Assembly (NCBI GenBank): GCA_029879645.1
Contig: JAOUPX010000003.1
Coordinates: 1-59,214 of the forward strand
DNA from: Nitrospinota bacterium
GTDB lineage: Bacteria; Nitrospinota; Nitrospinia; Nitrospinales; Nitrospinaceae
Direction: 5' to 3'
Length of the DNA stretch: 59,214 nt
Below the pieces are notes generated by a model. The model searched no databases. It saw only the letters and a program-made list of their open reading frames with translations, and was not told the DNA's origin. Of this stretch, positions 1-9,644 are shown one piece after another. Each line of letters starts with the position of its first letter. Within the stretch, counting starts at the first letter, position 1. Made by a program: the position numbers and the translations under genes.

Positions 1-1
1 C

Positions 2-136
2 GACCGCGCCGAAGCCGCACGGGCCGCCGCTGAAAAAGTGCTCGAAAAAGCAGGCCTCGAAGAAAAGGAATTCAAAGAAGCCCAGGACAAACTGTTCCGC
101 GCCCTGGCCCGCCTCGAAACCAAGAAATCCGATTAA
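2..136 (+). CDS. atpC: F-type ATP synthase epsilon subunit, C-terminal end (partial)
   Basis: The reading frame is open from base 2 to a TAA at 134-136 and gives 44 residues of a protein whose start lies outside the window. The peptide is a charged alanine-rich helical hairpin (DRAEAARAAAEKVLEKAG, then ALARLETKK). This is the typical look of the C-terminal helical domain of the ATP synthase epsilon subunit, which regulates rotation and ATP hydrolysis in F1. The identification rests on this short tail alone. The upstream sequence, which should hold the rest of an atp operon, is not visible. No obvious intrinsic terminator follows before the convergent CBS-domain gene. Confidence 0.7.
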   Translation, partial: DRAEAARAAAEKVLEKAGLEEKEFKEAQDKLFRALARLETKKSD

Positions 137-181
137 TCCATCCCAAAAAAATTTTTAATCAGTTAGTTGAATTTCGCCTTC

Positions 182-604
182 CTACCAGGACCGCATCCTT
201 GGATTGGCGTAGTAATGGATCAGGTCCCGGACCGAGAGCATGCCGACCACCTGACCGTTATCCGTGACCGCAAGATGACGAATCCTTTTGTTGGCCATCA
301 ACTGATTGGCGTCCACAATGGGTTCGTGACAGTCGATGGTCTGGAGCGGCGCGGTCATGATGTCACTCACCTTGGGGTTTTTATCCTGCAGCCCCTTCGC
401 CACAATTTTCCGCGTTAAATCCGTTTCCGTAATGATGCCGACAAAGGTTTCGCCGTCCTTGATCAGGAGCGATCCGACATGCTTGGATTCCATGAGTTGG
501 GCGGCTTCTTGAGTCGAGGTATCGGAGCTGACACTCAAAACCGGACTGACCATGTAGTCTCCGATTTCTTCGTTGGGATTGGTTGCGACTTTTCGTTTTT
601 TCAT
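182..604 (-). CDS. Two-CBS-domain protein
   Basis: A 140-residue protein made almost entirely of a tandem CBS pair. The first repeat runs from about residue 16 to 75 (DYMVSPVLSVSSDTSTQEAA, then FVGIITETDLTRKIV). The second runs from about 80 to 135 (DIMTAPLQTIDCHEPIVDA, then VVGMLSVRDLIHYY). CBS pairs bind adenine nucleotides and act as energy or ligand sensors. With no attached catalytic domain the partner cannot be named. The ATG at 604 is preceded by a good ribosome site (GAAGGAGA) about seven bases upstream. It is convergent with atpC. The 233-base gap between its start and the uvrA stop holds nothing else I can identify. Confidence 0.88.
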   Translation of the reverse strand: MKKRKVATNPNEEIGDYMVSPVLSVSSDTSTQEAAQLMESKHVGSLLIKDGETFVGIITETDLTRKIVAKGLQDKNPKVSDIMTAPLQTIDCHEPIVDANQLMANKRIRHLAVTDNGQVVGMLSVRDLIHYYANPRMRSW

Positions 605-837
605 TGTTCATTCTCCTTCAGTAATGGTGAACCCGTAGTGTGTGGGGGTTCGCATAGAAATTGAATGATCCAGGTAGGATACTTTGGATACTCTCCCCAT
701 TAGGATAAAGTAATGCGAAAATTTAGATGCTGGTTGTGCGCGGGGGGTTCCTTTTTTACTCTGGATGAGGAGAGAGGGAGTCTATATCTTTGATTTTATT
801 AGAAAATAAATTTTTATTGAGAAAGGTGTAGGGGGAG

Positions 838-3678
838 TTATTTGTTGTTCAGGCAGGGTTTGAGGTATTGCCCCGTGTAGGATTGCTTTGCCTTCACCAC
901 TTCTTCCGGAGTGCCGCAGGCGACCACCTGACCGCCGTTGTCGCCGCCGTCGGGTCCAAGATCGATGATGTAGTCGGCGGTTTTGATCACGTCGAGATTG
1001 TGTTCGATGATGACCACGCTGTTGCCCGCGTCCACCAGTTTGGAAATTACCCCCAACAGATGCCCAATATCGTGAAAGTGCAGACCGGTGGTGGGTTCGT
1101 CGAGGATATATAACGTCTGACCCGTACTGCGTTTGCTGAGCTCCTTGGCGAGCTTCACGCGCTGAGCTTCACCGCCGGAAAGGGTCGTCGCGGGCTGTCC
1201 GAGGTGGATGTAGTCGAGCCCGACACTGGTGATGGTTTCCAGTTTGGATCGAATCGCTGGAATATTCTGGAAAAATCCCTCCGCTTCTTCCGTGGTCATT
1301 TCCAGCACATCGGCGATGGTCTTGCCTTTATATAGAATTTCAAGCGTTTCGCGGTTGAAGCGTTTGCCCTGACACACCTCGCAGGTCACGAAAATATCAG
1401 GCAGAAAATGCATCTCCACTTTGATCAGGCCGTCGCCCTGACACGCCTCGCATCGTCCGCCTTTCACGTTGAAGCTGAAACGGCCGGGGCGGTACCCCCG
1501 CAGGCGCGACTCCGGTACCTCCGCGAACAAATCCCGGATCAGGGTGAACAGGCCGGTGTAGGTGGCCGGATTCGATCGCGGCGTGCGGCCGATGGGCGAC
1601 TGGTCGATATCGATGACCTTGTCAAGATGATGAATGCCCTTGATCTTCTTGAACACCCCCGGCTTGTCCATCGCATTCCAGAAATGGCTGGCCAAGGCCT
1701 TGTACAGGATGTCGATGGTCAGTGTACTCTTTCCCGAACCGGAAACACCGGTGATGCAGGTGAGGCATCCCAGAGGAATACTGACGTCGATATTCTTCAG
1801 GTTGTTGGCCTGAGCGCCTTTGATTTCCAGAAAATGACCGTTTCCCTGCCGGCGTTTTTTGGGAACGGGAATCTGTTTGCGGCCCGACAGATATTGCGCG
1901 GTTAGAGAGGTTTTATGCTTCAGTAAATCTTTTGAAGTTCCTGCGAAAATAACCTCTCCACCGTGAATGCCCGCGCCCGGTCCGAGGTCGACCACATAAT
2001 CGGCGGCGATGATGGTGTTTTCGTCGTGCTCGACTACGATGACGGTATTGCCGAGGTCGCGCAGTTTGGTGAGCGTGGCCAGCAGGCGGTCGTTGTCACG
2101 CTGGTGCAGTCCGATGCTCGGTTCGTCCAGTACGTACAGCACCCCCATCAGGCTGGAACCAATCTGTGTGGCGAGGCGGATTCTCTGGCTTTCCCCACCG
2201 GAAAGCGTGGCGGAGGTGCGGTTGAGCGTCAGATAGTCGAGACCGACGTCCACCAAAAATTTGAGCCGCTCTTTGATTTCCTTGACGACGCGCCGGGCGA
2301 TGGAGTACTCCTGCTTGCTGAATTTCAGTTGATCGAAGAACTGGCCCAGCGCGCCGATGGAGAGCCCGGTCAGCTCTACAATATTTTTTTCTCCGACCCG
2401 CACCGAGACAGCCTCTTTCTTCAAACGTGTGCCGTTGCAGGCTGGACAGGGCAGGGCGCGCATATAACGGGCGATTTCATCCCGTTGCGAGGACGAATCG
2501 GTTTCATGGTAGCGGCGCTCCAGGTCCGGGATGATGCCGTCAAAAGTCCCGGTGTAGGTCTGCCGTTTACCGCCTTTCTCATAAAAATATTTCACCGCCT
2601 GGTCACCCGCTCCATACAGGAGGATAGATCGGGTTTCTTCGGGAATTTTATTGAAGGGTGTGCTCAATTTGAATTTAAAATTCTGCCCCAAAGCCTCCAC
2701 CATCTGGTGAAAGTTGATGGAGGTTTTTTTCTGCCAGGGATGAATCGCGCCGTCACGAATCGAGAGAGAAGCGTCGGGCACCACCAGATCGGGATCGATT
2801 TCCATCTTGTTGCCGAGCCCATCGCATTTGAAGCAGGCACCTGTCGGATTGTTAAAGGAGAACAGGCGGGGCTCCAGTTCCGGATAACTGATGCCACAGT
2901 AACTGCACGCGAACTTCTCGCTGAAGAGCAGTTCTTCATCTTTTTCCGACTTGTTTCCGGCCAGGATCGAGACCACGAGACTGCCTTCACCCAGTTTCAG
3001 GGCGGTCTCGATGGAGTCCGCCAGCCGTTTGCCCATTTCGCTTTTTATGATGAGGCGGTCGACGACTGCTTCGATGCTGTGCTTGAATTTTTTGTTGAGC
3101 TCGATACCCTCCTCCAACTGCCGCACCTCGCCGTTGATGCGCGCCCGCACGTATCCCTTTTTCTGCAGGTCGAGCAGGTCCTTTTTGAATTCCCCTTTGC
3201 GATCCTTCACGATGGGTGCGAGGATCATTACCTTTTTGCCTTCGGGGATGTTCTGCACCTGATCGGTGATTTGCTGAACGGTTTGGGAAGCGATCTGGCG
3301 TCCGCAACCGTAACAGAACACATGACCGACCCGGGCGTACAGCAGGCGCAGGTAATCGTAGATCTCCGTGACTGTGCCGACGGTGGACCGGGGATTCTTG
3401 CTGGAGGTTTTCTGCTCGATGGCGATGGCGGGCGACAGGCCTTCGATATAATCGATGTCCGGCTTTTCCATCAACTCCAGAAACTGCCGGGCGTAGGCCG
3501 AAAGCGATTCGACGTAGCGGCGCTGACCCTCGGCGTAGATGGTGTCGAATGCCAGCGACGACTTTCCCGATCCGCTGAGGCCGGTAATGACCACCAGTTG
3601 CTCCCGTGGCAGGGTCAGGCTGATGTTCTTCAGGTTGTGCTCGCGGGCGCCCTTTATGGTTATGTTTTCTAATGCCAT
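838..3678 (-). CDS. uvrA: Excinuclease ABC subunit A (UvrA)
   Basis: A 946-residue protein, the normal length for UvrA, the DNA damage-recognition ATPase of nucleotide excision repair that loads UvrB. It has two ABC ATPase halves. The first Walker A is GLSGSGKS at residues 33-40 and the second is GVSGSGKS near 645. The ABC signatures are [12 protein letters not shown] near 490 and [12 protein letters not shown] near 830. Zinc-binding CxxC pairs are visible (CPACNGTRL near 410 and CEACQGDG near 740). The start ATG at 3678 gives the canonical [18 protein letters not shown] opening. The gene is monocistronic or at most loosely linked to the UbiD gene upstream (29-base gap). Nothing looks truncated. 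Confidence 0.98.
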   Translation of the reverse strand: MALENITIKGAREHNLKNISLTLPREQLVVITGLSGSGKSSLAFDTIYAEGQRRYVESLSAYARQFLELMEKPDIDYIEGLSPAIAIEQKTSSKNPRSTVGTVTEIYDYLRLLYARVGHVFCYGCGRQIASQTVQQITDQVQNIPEGKKVMILAPIVKDRKGEFKKDLLDLQKKGYVRARINGEVRQLEEGIELNKKFKHSIEAVVDRLIIKSEMGKRLADSIETALKLGEGSLVVSILAGNKSEKDEELLFSEKFACSYCGISYPELEPRLFSFNNPTGACFKCDGLGNKMEIDPDLVVPDASLSIRDGAIHPWQKKTSINFHQMVEALGQNFKFKLSTPFNKIPEETRSILLYGAGDQAVKYFYEKGGKRQTYTGTFDGIIPDLERRYHETDSSSQRDEIARYMRALPCPACNGTRLKKEAVSVRVGEKNIVELTGLSIGALGQFFDQLKFSKQEYSIARRVVKEIKERLKFLVDVGLDYLTLNRTSATLSGGESQRIRLATQIGSSLMGVLYVLDEPSIGLHQRDNDRLLATLTKLRDLGNTVIVVEHDENTIIAADYVVDLGPGAGIHGGEVIFAGTSKDLLKHKTSLTAQYLSGRKQIPVPKKRRQGNGHFLEIKGAQANNLKNIDVSIPLGCLTCITGVSGSGKSTLTIDILYKALASHFWNAMDKPGVFKKIKGIHHLDKVIDIDQSPIGRTPRSNPATYTGLFTLIRDLFAEVPESRLRGYRPGRFSFNVKGGRCEACQGDGLIKVEMHFLPDIFVTCEVCQGKRFNRETLEILYKGKTIADVLEMTTEEAEGFFQNIPAIRSKLETITSVGLDYIHLGQPATTLSGGEAQRVKLAKELSKRSTGQTLYILDEPTTGLHFHDIGHLLGVISKLVDAGNSVVIIEHNLDVIKTADYIIDLGPDGGDNGGQVVACGTPEEVVKAKQSYTGQYLKPCLNNK

Positions 3679-3707
3679 TTTATATAGTTGTATTAGTTAA
3701 GTTAAAG

Positions 3708-5531
3708 TTATGCTTTAAGTAGGTCGTTCCATTTCCGGTCGACTTTTTGGATGATCTCAGAGGACATGACAATTTCCTCCGGCCAGTCCTGATGGTAACC
3801 TTCCTCGGAATTTTTACGCGTGACATCGATCCCGACACGTTGGCCGGAAATACAGGTATCGCGTTTGGGGTCTAGGTTGTTGAACAGTTTCCATAAAACC
3901 TGCGAGGTGTTGTCGAGGTCCACATGTTCCTCAAGCACCAGGAGCACGCTGACCGATTGCAGGGCGTCGTCTTCGAAAAACTTTTGGATGAATTGTATTC
4001 CCTGACCCGGCCCGGTTTTATTTAGGGCGACCAAAAGAATCGGTCGGCATGAGGATATATCGACCAGGCGGCAACTGTTTACTTCTGAAAATTTTTCTTT
4101 GATCCGATCCGTGATGCCAGGGGCAGGAGTTTGAGTTTTGCTTGGCAATATCATACGCGGTGGTTCGCCCTCGATGGCGCGGGTGGCATCGACTCCCAAC
4201 TTTGAACCATACAGGGCCTGATCGGATGCGTGGTTCAGTACATCGAGAATACCTTCCGAGAAAAACAGGTCACGTTTCAGGTCAACTTCGCTGAGCAGGA
4301 GTTTCAATACTTCCGCTTCGTTCTGGACATCTACACCGGCATCTACTGCGACGATGGTTTTGACGAAGCTCATCTGTCCCAGACTCCACAGGGCACTCAT
4401 GACGCGCCGAGCCTGCATCGGATAACGTTTCTCGATGCTCACGATGACGCAATTGTGAAACACGCCTTCCAGCGGCATGTTCATGTCAACAATCTCCGGC
4501 AGTTGTGTTCTGAGCAGAGGCAGGAAAATCCGTTCGGTTGCCTTACCCAGGTAAAAATCTTCCTGCGGAGGGATACCGACGATGGTGGTCAGGTATACTG
4601 GATCCTTGCGGTGGGTGACGGCGGTCACATGAAACACCGGGTAGTCGCCATCCTGCGAGTAATATCCGGTATGGTCGCCGAACGGGCCTTCCAGGCGCAT
4701 TTCCGCCGGGTCAATGTATCCTTCCAGGACAATTTCGGCGTGCGCCGGAACTTCGAGGTCGACCGTTTTACATTTCACCAGCGGCACCGCTTTTTTGCGG
4801 ATGAATCCGGCCAGCAGGAACTCGTCGATGCCGTAGGGCAGGGGAGCCGATGCGGCGTAGCACGATGCGGGATCGGCCCCGATGGCGACCGCCACTTCCA
4901 TGCGCTGATTGGCTTTCCGGTATTCATGAAAAAAGTGTGCGCCGTCTTTATGGATATGCCAGTGCATGGCGGTGGTTTTTTTATCGTAGACCTGCATTCG
5001 GTACAGCCCGACATTGCGGATCGTCCGGTCGAGACTGCGGTTGATGACGATCGGGTAGGTGATGAACCGTCCGGCGTCGTCCGGCCAGCACTGGAGGATC
5101 GGGATGCGGCTCAGGTCCACTTGGTCACCGGTCATCACCACCTCCTGGCAGGATGCCTGTTTGGCGGAGACGGTTTTCGGTGGAAAATTTGAAGCCTGCA
5201 GGAGCATGGGAATGAGTTTGGCTTTGTCCATCAATGTTGCAGGCGGAGCGATTTTGATAAAACGCTCAATTTCGCGCGCAATTTTTTCGAGGCTGGATAC
5301 GCCCAAAGCCATCTGGATACGCCGCCAACTCCCGAACGCGTTGATCAGCACCGGCATGCTGGAGCCTTCCACGTTTTCGAACAAAAGGGCCTTGCCGCCA
5401 TCTGGGCTTTTAGAAACGCGGTCGGTGATCTCGGTGATTTCCAGGACTGGAGAAACGGGTTCCGTAATGCGAACCAGTTCTCCTTCAGATTCCAGCCGCG
5501 CGATAAACTCTTTAAGTGATTCGTAATTCAT
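3708..5531 (-). CDS. UbiD-family prenylated-FMN decarboxylase
   Basis: I place the start at the ATG at 5531 (MNYESLKEFIARLESEGELV), which gives 607 residues. It has an AAGAAG ribosome site and begins where the family normally begins; an in-frame ATG 39 bases upstream is possible. The protein matches the UbiD fold throughout. The catalytic region is RLEGPFGDHTGYYSQDGDYP, with the Glu-Pro-Phe-Gly pattern of prFMN-dependent (de)carboxylases. UbiD proteins remove the carboxyl group from aromatic precursors in ubiquinone or menaquinone synthesis or from other aromatic acids. The roughly 600-residue length resembles the longer menaquinone-associated or broad-substrate members more than the ~490-residue E. 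coli UbiD. No UbiX or other quinone gene is adjacent, so the substrate cannot be assigned. Confidence 0.88.
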   Translation of the reverse strand: MNYESLKEFIARLESEGELVRITEPVSPVLEITEITDRVSKSPDGGKALLFENVEGSSMPVLINAFGSWRRIQMALGVSSLEKIAREIERFIKIAPPATLMDKAKLIPMLLQASNFPPKTVSAKQASCQEVVMTGDQVDLSRIPILQCWPDDAGRFITYPIVINRSLDRTIRNVGLYRMQVYDKKTTAMHWHIHKDGAHFFHEYRKANQRMEVAVAIGADPASCYAASAPLPYGIDEFLLAGFIRKKAVPLVKCKTVDLEVPAHAEIVLEGYIDPAEMRLEGPFGDHTGYYSQDGDYPVFHVTAVTHRKDPVYLTTIVGIPPQEDFYLGKATERIFLPLLRTQLPEIVDMNMPLEGVFHNCVIVSIEKRYPMQARRVMSALWSLGQMSFVKTIVAVDAGVDVQNEAEVLKLLLSEVDLKRDLFFSEGILDVLNHASDQALYGSKLGVDATRAIEGEPPRMILPSKTQTPAPGITDRIKEKFSEVNSCRLVDISSCRPILLVALNKTGPGQGIQFIQKFFEDDALQSVSVLLVLEEHVDLDNTSQVLWKLFNNLDPKRDTCISGQRVGIDVTRKNSEEGYHQDWPEEIVMSSEIIQKVDRKWNDLLKA

Positions 5532-5666
5532 AGGGCTTCTTTCCGCGAAAATTGGGGCGAAACGAGACATTATATCTTAGTCTGGCCCCGGGAGGAGGAA
5601 TTATTGTGAACCAGGCCTTTCTCCTCCGAATTGCACCCGGAGATATTCTCTTGTAGGATACTCGCC

Positions 5667-6596
5667 ATGTGGATGTATTTTTTCAAACGTCTTGGACATG
5701 GCATTCCGGTTCTCCTGACCGTCGCCACGTTGACCTTCGGCATCATGCATCTGGTGCCCGGCGGGCCATTTGACACAGAGAAGAAACTCCCTCCCGAGAT
5801 CATCGCCAACATCGAAGCCAAGTACCATCTCGACAAGCCTGTCTGGCATCAGTACCTGTTGTATATGAAGCAGATACTGCAGGGCGATATGGGGCCCTCG
5901 TACAAGTATGTCGGGCGGGACGTGTCCGATATCATTCTTGAGGCATTTCCGGTATCGCTGGTGCTGGGGCTGTGCGCGGTATTGGTTACCCTGGGATTGG
6001 GAATTCCTTTCGGAGTTCTGTCCGCCGCGCGGCAGAATTCGTGGATTGACCACAGTTGTATTTTCGCCGCCACGCTGGGAATTTCCCTGCCCAGTTTTGT
6101 GCTGGGCGCGTTGTTGATCCTGCTGTTTTCGCATCAATGGCACCTGTTGCCTCCCGCGTTGTGGGAGGGTCCGAGACATGTCATCCTGCCCGCCTTTGCT
6201 CTGGGTGCGGGATTTGCGGGGTACATCGCACGGCTCACCCGGTCGACGGTGGTTGAGGTATTGGGAGCCGATTATATCCGCACCGCCCGCGCCAAGGGGT
6301 TGAGCGAGACACGGGTATTGCTCAAGCATGCGCTGAGCAATTCGATCACGCCCATCGTATCGGTGATGGGGCCGTTGACGGCGGGGCTGGTGACGGGTTC
6401 GTTTGTGATTGAGTTTATTTTTTCCGTGCCGGGCATGGGGAATTTTTTCATCACTGCCGTGACCAATCGTGATTACCCACTGATTATGGGAGTGACGCTG
6501 GTGTATGCGGTATTGATCGTTTTGGCAAATATTGTTGTGGATTTGGTATACATGAAGCTGGACCCGCGGATATCCCTTGCCGGAACGAAGGTGTGA
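5667..6596 (+). CDS. ABC transporter permease, DppB/OppB type
   Basis: An inner-membrane permease of the dipeptide/oligopeptide/nickel ABC family. The ATG at 5667 (MWMYFFKRLGHGIPVLL) gives 310 residues and has AGGA about ten bases upstream. A TTG at 5631 extends the frame but has no ribosome site. The sequence shows an N-terminal membrane segment, the conserved family stretch MHLVPGGPFD, about six membrane helices, and the cytoplasmic EAA loop (YIRTARAKGLSETRVLLKHA) that docks to the ATPase. It is translationally linked to the next permease, with no gap. No substrate-binding protein or ATPase gene lies nearby, so the substrate (peptide, nickel or other) is unknown. Confidence 0.93.
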   Translation: MWMYFFKRLGHGIPVLLTVATLTFGIMHLVPGGPFDTEKKLPPEIIANIEAKYHLDKPVWHQYLLYMKQILQGDMGPSYKYVGRDVSDIILEAFPVSLVLGLCAVLVTLGLGIPFGVLSAARQNSWIDHSCIFAATLGISLPSFVLGALLILLFSHQWHLLPPALWEGPRHVILPAFALGAGFAGYIARLTRSTVVEVLGADYIRTARAKGLSETRVLLKHALSNSITPIVSVMGPLTAGLVTGSFVIEFIFSVPGMGNFFITAVTNRDYPLIMGVTLVYAVLIVLANIVVDLVYMKLDPRISLAGTKV

Positions 6597-7418
6597 ATGA
6601 TGTTCACTAAAATGCAGCTGCCATCCAAACTGAGCGCGATCTTTTTATTGGGATTGGCGGTGTGCGCTGTGTTTGCACCGTGGGTGGCTCCCTATTCCTA
6701 TGAAACGCAGGACACCCTGAAAACCCTCGCTCTGCCGGATGGTACCCACTGGATGGGGACGGACCAACTGGGACGCGACGTGTTTTCCCGGATGATCTAT
6801 GGGGCGCAGACTTCGCTTTTTATCGGAGTGTTTACCACATTGATTGCCGTGGTGATCGGGACGGTCTACGGAGCCGTTTCAGGTTATGTCGGCGGCCGGA
6901 CCGATAATGTGATGATGCGCATTGTGGATGTGGTGTTTGCCCTACCGGATCTGCTGATGATTATTTTGATCATGGTGGTGCTGGGCAGGGGACTCTGGGG
7001 GATTTTTCTGGCGCTCACCCTGGTGAGCTGGGTGACCGTGGCGCGGCTGGTGCGGGGGGAGGTGCTCCGGATAAAAGAGTTTGCATATATCGAAGCGGCG
7101 CGGGCCATTGGCGCCAGTCATGGACGGATTGTGTTTCATGAAATCCTTCCCAATATCTGGGGTGTCTTAATCGTGACTCTGACCTTTCGTATTCCGGTGG
7201 CGATTCTGGCGGAATCGACGCTCAGTTTTATCGGTCTTGGGATTGCGCCTCCATCCAGCAGTTGGGGGACACTGGCGAACGACGGCTGGACAGCGCTCAA
7301 ATTTTATCCTCACCTGATCCTGTTTCCTTCGCTGGCGATCTTTCTGACCATTTTATCGTTCAACTTTTTGGGTGAGGGGTTAAGAGACCGCCTGGACCCG
7401 CGAAAACTGCGATCTTAA
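6597..7418 (+). CDS. ABC transporter permease, DppC/OppC type
   Basis: A 273-residue second permease subunit that should pair with the upstream DppB-type protein. Its ATG starts directly after the TGA of that gene. The opening has one membrane helix followed by HWMGTDQLGRDVFSRMIYGA, a hallmark of the DppC/OppC branch. The EAA loop FAYIEAARAIGASHGRIVFH and the ending GEGLRDRLDPR are also typical. About six membrane segments are visible. The pair must rely on ATP-binding and solute-binding subunits encoded elsewhere. No terminator is evident in the 236 bases before the next forward gene. Confidence 0.93.
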   Translation: MMFTKMQLPSKLSAIFLLGLAVCAVFAPWVAPYSYETQDTLKTLALPDGTHWMGTDQLGRDVFSRMIYGAQTSLFIGVFTTLIAVVIGTVYGAVSGYVGGRTDNVMMRIVDVVFALPDLLMIILIMVVLGRGLWGIFLALTLVSWVTVARLVRGEVLRIKEFAYIEAARAIGASHGRIVFHEILPNIWGVLIVTLTFRIPVAILAESTLSFIGLGIAPPSSSWGTLANDGWTALKFYPHLILFPSLAIFLTILSFNFLGEGLRDRLDPRKLRS

Positions 7419-7580
7419 ACTTAATGAATTTAATGGTTTATAGGAACCACTTGGTGGCGATTTTTCGGTTTTTTTCGTGACTGAGATAGCGATAAACTAT
7501 TAGTGAGCGAGCAGGGAGTGAGGTGGAGCCACTGGCCTGTTGGATTTTTGAATTTGAATAATGGACACCCTTGTTTCCGG

Positions 7581-7609
7581 TTGACAATATGAAACAGTCG
7601 ATTTAAAGT
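7581..7609 (+). promoter_or_regulatory. Candidate sigma-70 promoter
   Basis: A perfect -35 box TTGACA at 7581-7586 is separated by 17 bases from TAAAGT at 7604-7609, a four-of-six match to the -10 consensus. It sits about 45 bases before the small gene at 7655 in a gap free of other genes. This is a pattern match only. Confidence 0.4.
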
Positions 7610-7654
7610 ACCGATTCCTTGCGGATCGGGGTGCTGGTCCAGGGCGGACCATAG

Positions 7655-7945
7655 ATGGAACGGACCATGACTCAGATAAAAAGTGATCTGATTTGCGAGA
7701 TAATCAGGAAGTCTCAAACACGTTTTCTGAATAAGAAAGGGTGGACGGCGGAGCGTTCGGAAGCGTGCGAGCAATTCGTATTGGAATGGGTCAAGAATAA
7801 CGCCTGTGGCTACCGCAACCATTACAAGCAACAACTGGAAGCCTATTCCACCGGGGAGTTGAGCGAAATCCTGAAATGCCTGAATGAGTCGAACAAGGAT
7901 TTGAACGATATCCTGAATAAAGCCCTGGCCTTTGTGGAAAAGTAA
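7655..7945 (+). CDS. Small conserved-looking helical protein of unknown function
   Basis: A 96-residue soluble protein. An alternative start at 7667 (MTQIKSDLICEIIRKSQ) is equally plausible, since neither has a strong ribosome site. The composition is that of a mixed helical protein with no signal peptide, membrane segment or recognisable catalytic motif; Cys residues occur at intervals (LICEI, EACEQF, NACGY, LKCLNE). I prefer this frame over the 134-residue reverse-strand reading frame across 7430-7834 because of the promoter-like sequence upstream and its normal amino-acid composition. It lies between the ABC permeases and a DUF1566 protein. No function can be assigned. Confidence 0.6.
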   Translation: MERTMTQIKSDLICEIIRKSQTRFLNKKGWTAERSEACEQFVLEWVKNNACGYRNHYKQQLEAYSTGELSEILKCLNESNKDLNDILNKALAFVEK

Positions 7946-7977
7946 TTTTTGTCGAACCTGATTTTAATTAAATAGCG

Positions 7978-8562
7978 ATGTCAGAAACTCCTCCAGAAAA
8001 AGACAAATCCTCATCATCTGCCGAAGAGGCAAAACCGGCCGCAGAGGCCAAGCCCGCGCCAAAGCCTGCGGCCAAACCCAAGGTCGAGAAGAAACCTTTG
8101 GTCAACAATAAGGACGGCACCATTACCGATCCCAATTCCGGATTGATGTGGAAGCAGACCGATGCCTGGCTGGATATGCACCAGTTTTATACCTGGGCGG
8201 GGCACACGGAATATGTTGAAAAGATAAACAAGGAAAAGTTTGCGGGTCACTCTGATTGGCGCATCCCCAGTAAGGCTGAAGCCACGACTCTGGTGGAGAA
8301 GGGCAGGAAGGAAACGGTGATTGATAAAAACGGTACGCCGTTCCCGATGGATCCTCTTTTCACGGATGGGTGTGCCGGTAATACCTGGATTACCGAATGT
8401 ACGGAAGAAGAAGTGGTCCGGTTCGATTTCAAGATCGGAAGCGATTTCAAGTATCCCCCGGCGGAGATTTGGGCCTCTATCCGCCTGGTCCGCGACGTGG
8501 CACCCAAAAAAGAAGAGGCTCCGGCGGAAGAAGCCAAAACTGAACCCGCGCCCGCGTCTTAA
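7978..8562 (+). CDS. DUF1566 (Lcl C-terminal) domain protein with Ala/Pro/Lys-rich N-terminus
   Basis: A 194-residue protein. Residues 1-40 are a low-complexity segment rich in Glu, Lys, Pro and Ala with no signal peptide. Residues 41-165 hold the DUF1566/Lcl_C pattern: DGTITDPNSGLMWKQTD, then GHSDWRIPSKAEATTLV, then a closing SIRLVRDV. The tail is again Glu/Ala/Pro rich. The domain is common in surface and lipoproteins of aquatic bacteria, and its biochemical role is not established. The low-complexity flanks suggest a flexible linker on both sides. A second, shorter DUF1566 protein occurs at 57220-57639 in this window. The gene ends 55 bases before the convergent DnaJ-like gene. Confidence 0.82.
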   Translation: MSETPPEKDKSSSSAEEAKPAAEAKPAPKPAAKPKVEKKPLVNNKDGTITDPNSGLMWKQTDAWLDMHQFYTWAGHTEYVEKINKEKFAGHSDWRIPSKAEATTLVEKGRKETVIDKNGTPFPMDPLFTDGCAGNTWITECTEEEVVRFDFKIGSDFKYPPAEIWASIRLVRDVAPKKEEAPAEEAKTEPAPAS

Positions 8563-8617
8563 TCTCGATCTACTCCCTGGAAAATTCCCTCGCGTCTCAG
8601 CGGCCGTCCGGCCTGCA

Positions 8618-9577
8618 CTAGCCCGCTCTTTTTTTTCTCAAGTTTTCATCGATCCGGAATTTGACTACAAAATCGCCGCGTTTTTTCCCCCAGGGCTGCG
8701 TCGAACCGGCACCTGGAATGCGGAGCTCTTCCCCGGTCAACGTGCCATCCTCAACGTGGATGGTTGTTTTGGAATCGAGTAATTGAATTTCCAGGAGGCC
8801 TCCTTTTTCGGCCAGCTCGGGTGAGATAGCGACGACCGAGTGAACATCCGATTTGACTTTTTTAAAATGAGGATGTTTTTCGATGCAGACTTTGACCATC
8901 AAGTCACCCAGCGGGCCACCGTTGCGTCCGGAGCCACCCTGTCTGGGAAACTTCAGGGTATATTGATCGGCCACCCCGGAGGGGATGTCAATATCCAGGG
9001 TCACGGTTTTAACGACCCGTTGTTTGCCCTGGCACTCAGTACAGGGATCCTCGAAATCATTAACTCCCGAACCTTTGCATTCGGGGCAGGTGACGTGCTT
9101 GTCGTAGGTGTAGGGAATCGTGCCCCCCAGGGCGGCGACCACAAAGGGGACGTCCACCATAAATTGCAGATCGAATCCGCGGGTGGGCATGTCCGGGTCC
9201 ATGACCGGTTCGTCGGCAAAAGGAGGCTGGCTGAAAGGGTCCTGTCGGTTTTCTCTGGGGCCCTGCCGGGTGTATTGGCGGCCGAAGTCGAAGGGATCGT
9301 TGTAAGGTTCGTTCCGGTTTCCCGGGGAATGAGCTGATCGACCGCGGCGTCCATTGGTGCGCAGTTGATCGTATTCTTTCCGCTTTTTGGCGTTACCCAG
9401 CACCTCATAGGCTTCGGATATCTGCTTGAATTGTTCCTCCGACTTCTGGCTCCCCTGATTGGTATCGGGGTGGTGTTTTCGGGCCAGTTCGCGATACCGT
9501 TTTTTGATATCGCTGACTTTGGAGCTCTTATTGACCCCGAGGATTTTGTAGTAATCTTTTTCTATGGAGACCTTCAT
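8618..9577 (-). CDS. DnaJ-family co-chaperone with a half-size zinc finger
   Basis: A 319-residue Hsp40. The J domain spans about residues 9-70 with the HPD motif at 36-38 that stimulates DnaK ATPase activity. A Gly/Arg/Pro/Asn-rich linker covers about 72-125. The substrate-binding C-terminal region follows. Canonical DnaJ has four CxxCxGxG repeats forming two zinc sites. This protein has only two CxxC pairs (C164/C167 and C179/C182), enough for one site. It is therefore intermediate between DnaJ and CbpA-type proteins, which have none. The ending RIDENLRKKRAG replaces the usual dimerisation tail. No dnaK or grpE is adjacent. The start gives the usual KDYYKILGV opening. Confidence 0.9.
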   Translation of the reverse strand: MKVSIEKDYYKILGVNKSSKVSDIKKRYRELARKHHPDTNQGSQKSEEQFKQISEAYEVLGNAKKRKEYDQLRTNGRRGRSAHSPGNRNEPYNDPFDFGRQYTRQGPRENRQDPFSQPPFADEPVMDPDMPTRGFDLQFMVDVPFVVAALGGTIPYTYDKHVTCPECKGSGVNDFEDPCTECQGKQRVVKTVTLDIDIPSGVADQYTLKFPRQGGSGRNGGPLGDLMVKVCIEKHPHFKKVKSDVHSVVAISPELAEKGGLLEIQLLDSKTTIHVEDGTLTGEELRIPGAGSTQPWGKKRGDFVVKFRIDENLRKKRAG

Positions 9578-9644
9578 TTTTATCCAATGAAAGTAAAGGT
9601 TCGAATTGTCTAAAACATTATTCTATAACTCGGCGGACGGCTAT

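Noticed and set aside
1963-3672. A 569-codon forward open frame opposite uvrA
   Set aside because: It is a shadow of the highly conserved UvrA frame; it has no family motif and skewed composition. The same holds for the forward frames opposite the UbiD gene (4230-5192) and the reverse frame opposite the DppB gene (5601-6329).
7430-7834. A 134-codon reverse frame overlapping the small forward gene at 7655
   Set aside because: No ribosome site or domain, odd composition, and the forward gene has a promoter-like sequence and better protein-like composition.
8595-8640. GC-rich stem GGCC/GGCC and a T run between the DUF1566 and DnaJ-like genes
   Set aside because: The stem is only four base pairs and about 18 bases from the T run, so it is not a convincing terminator.
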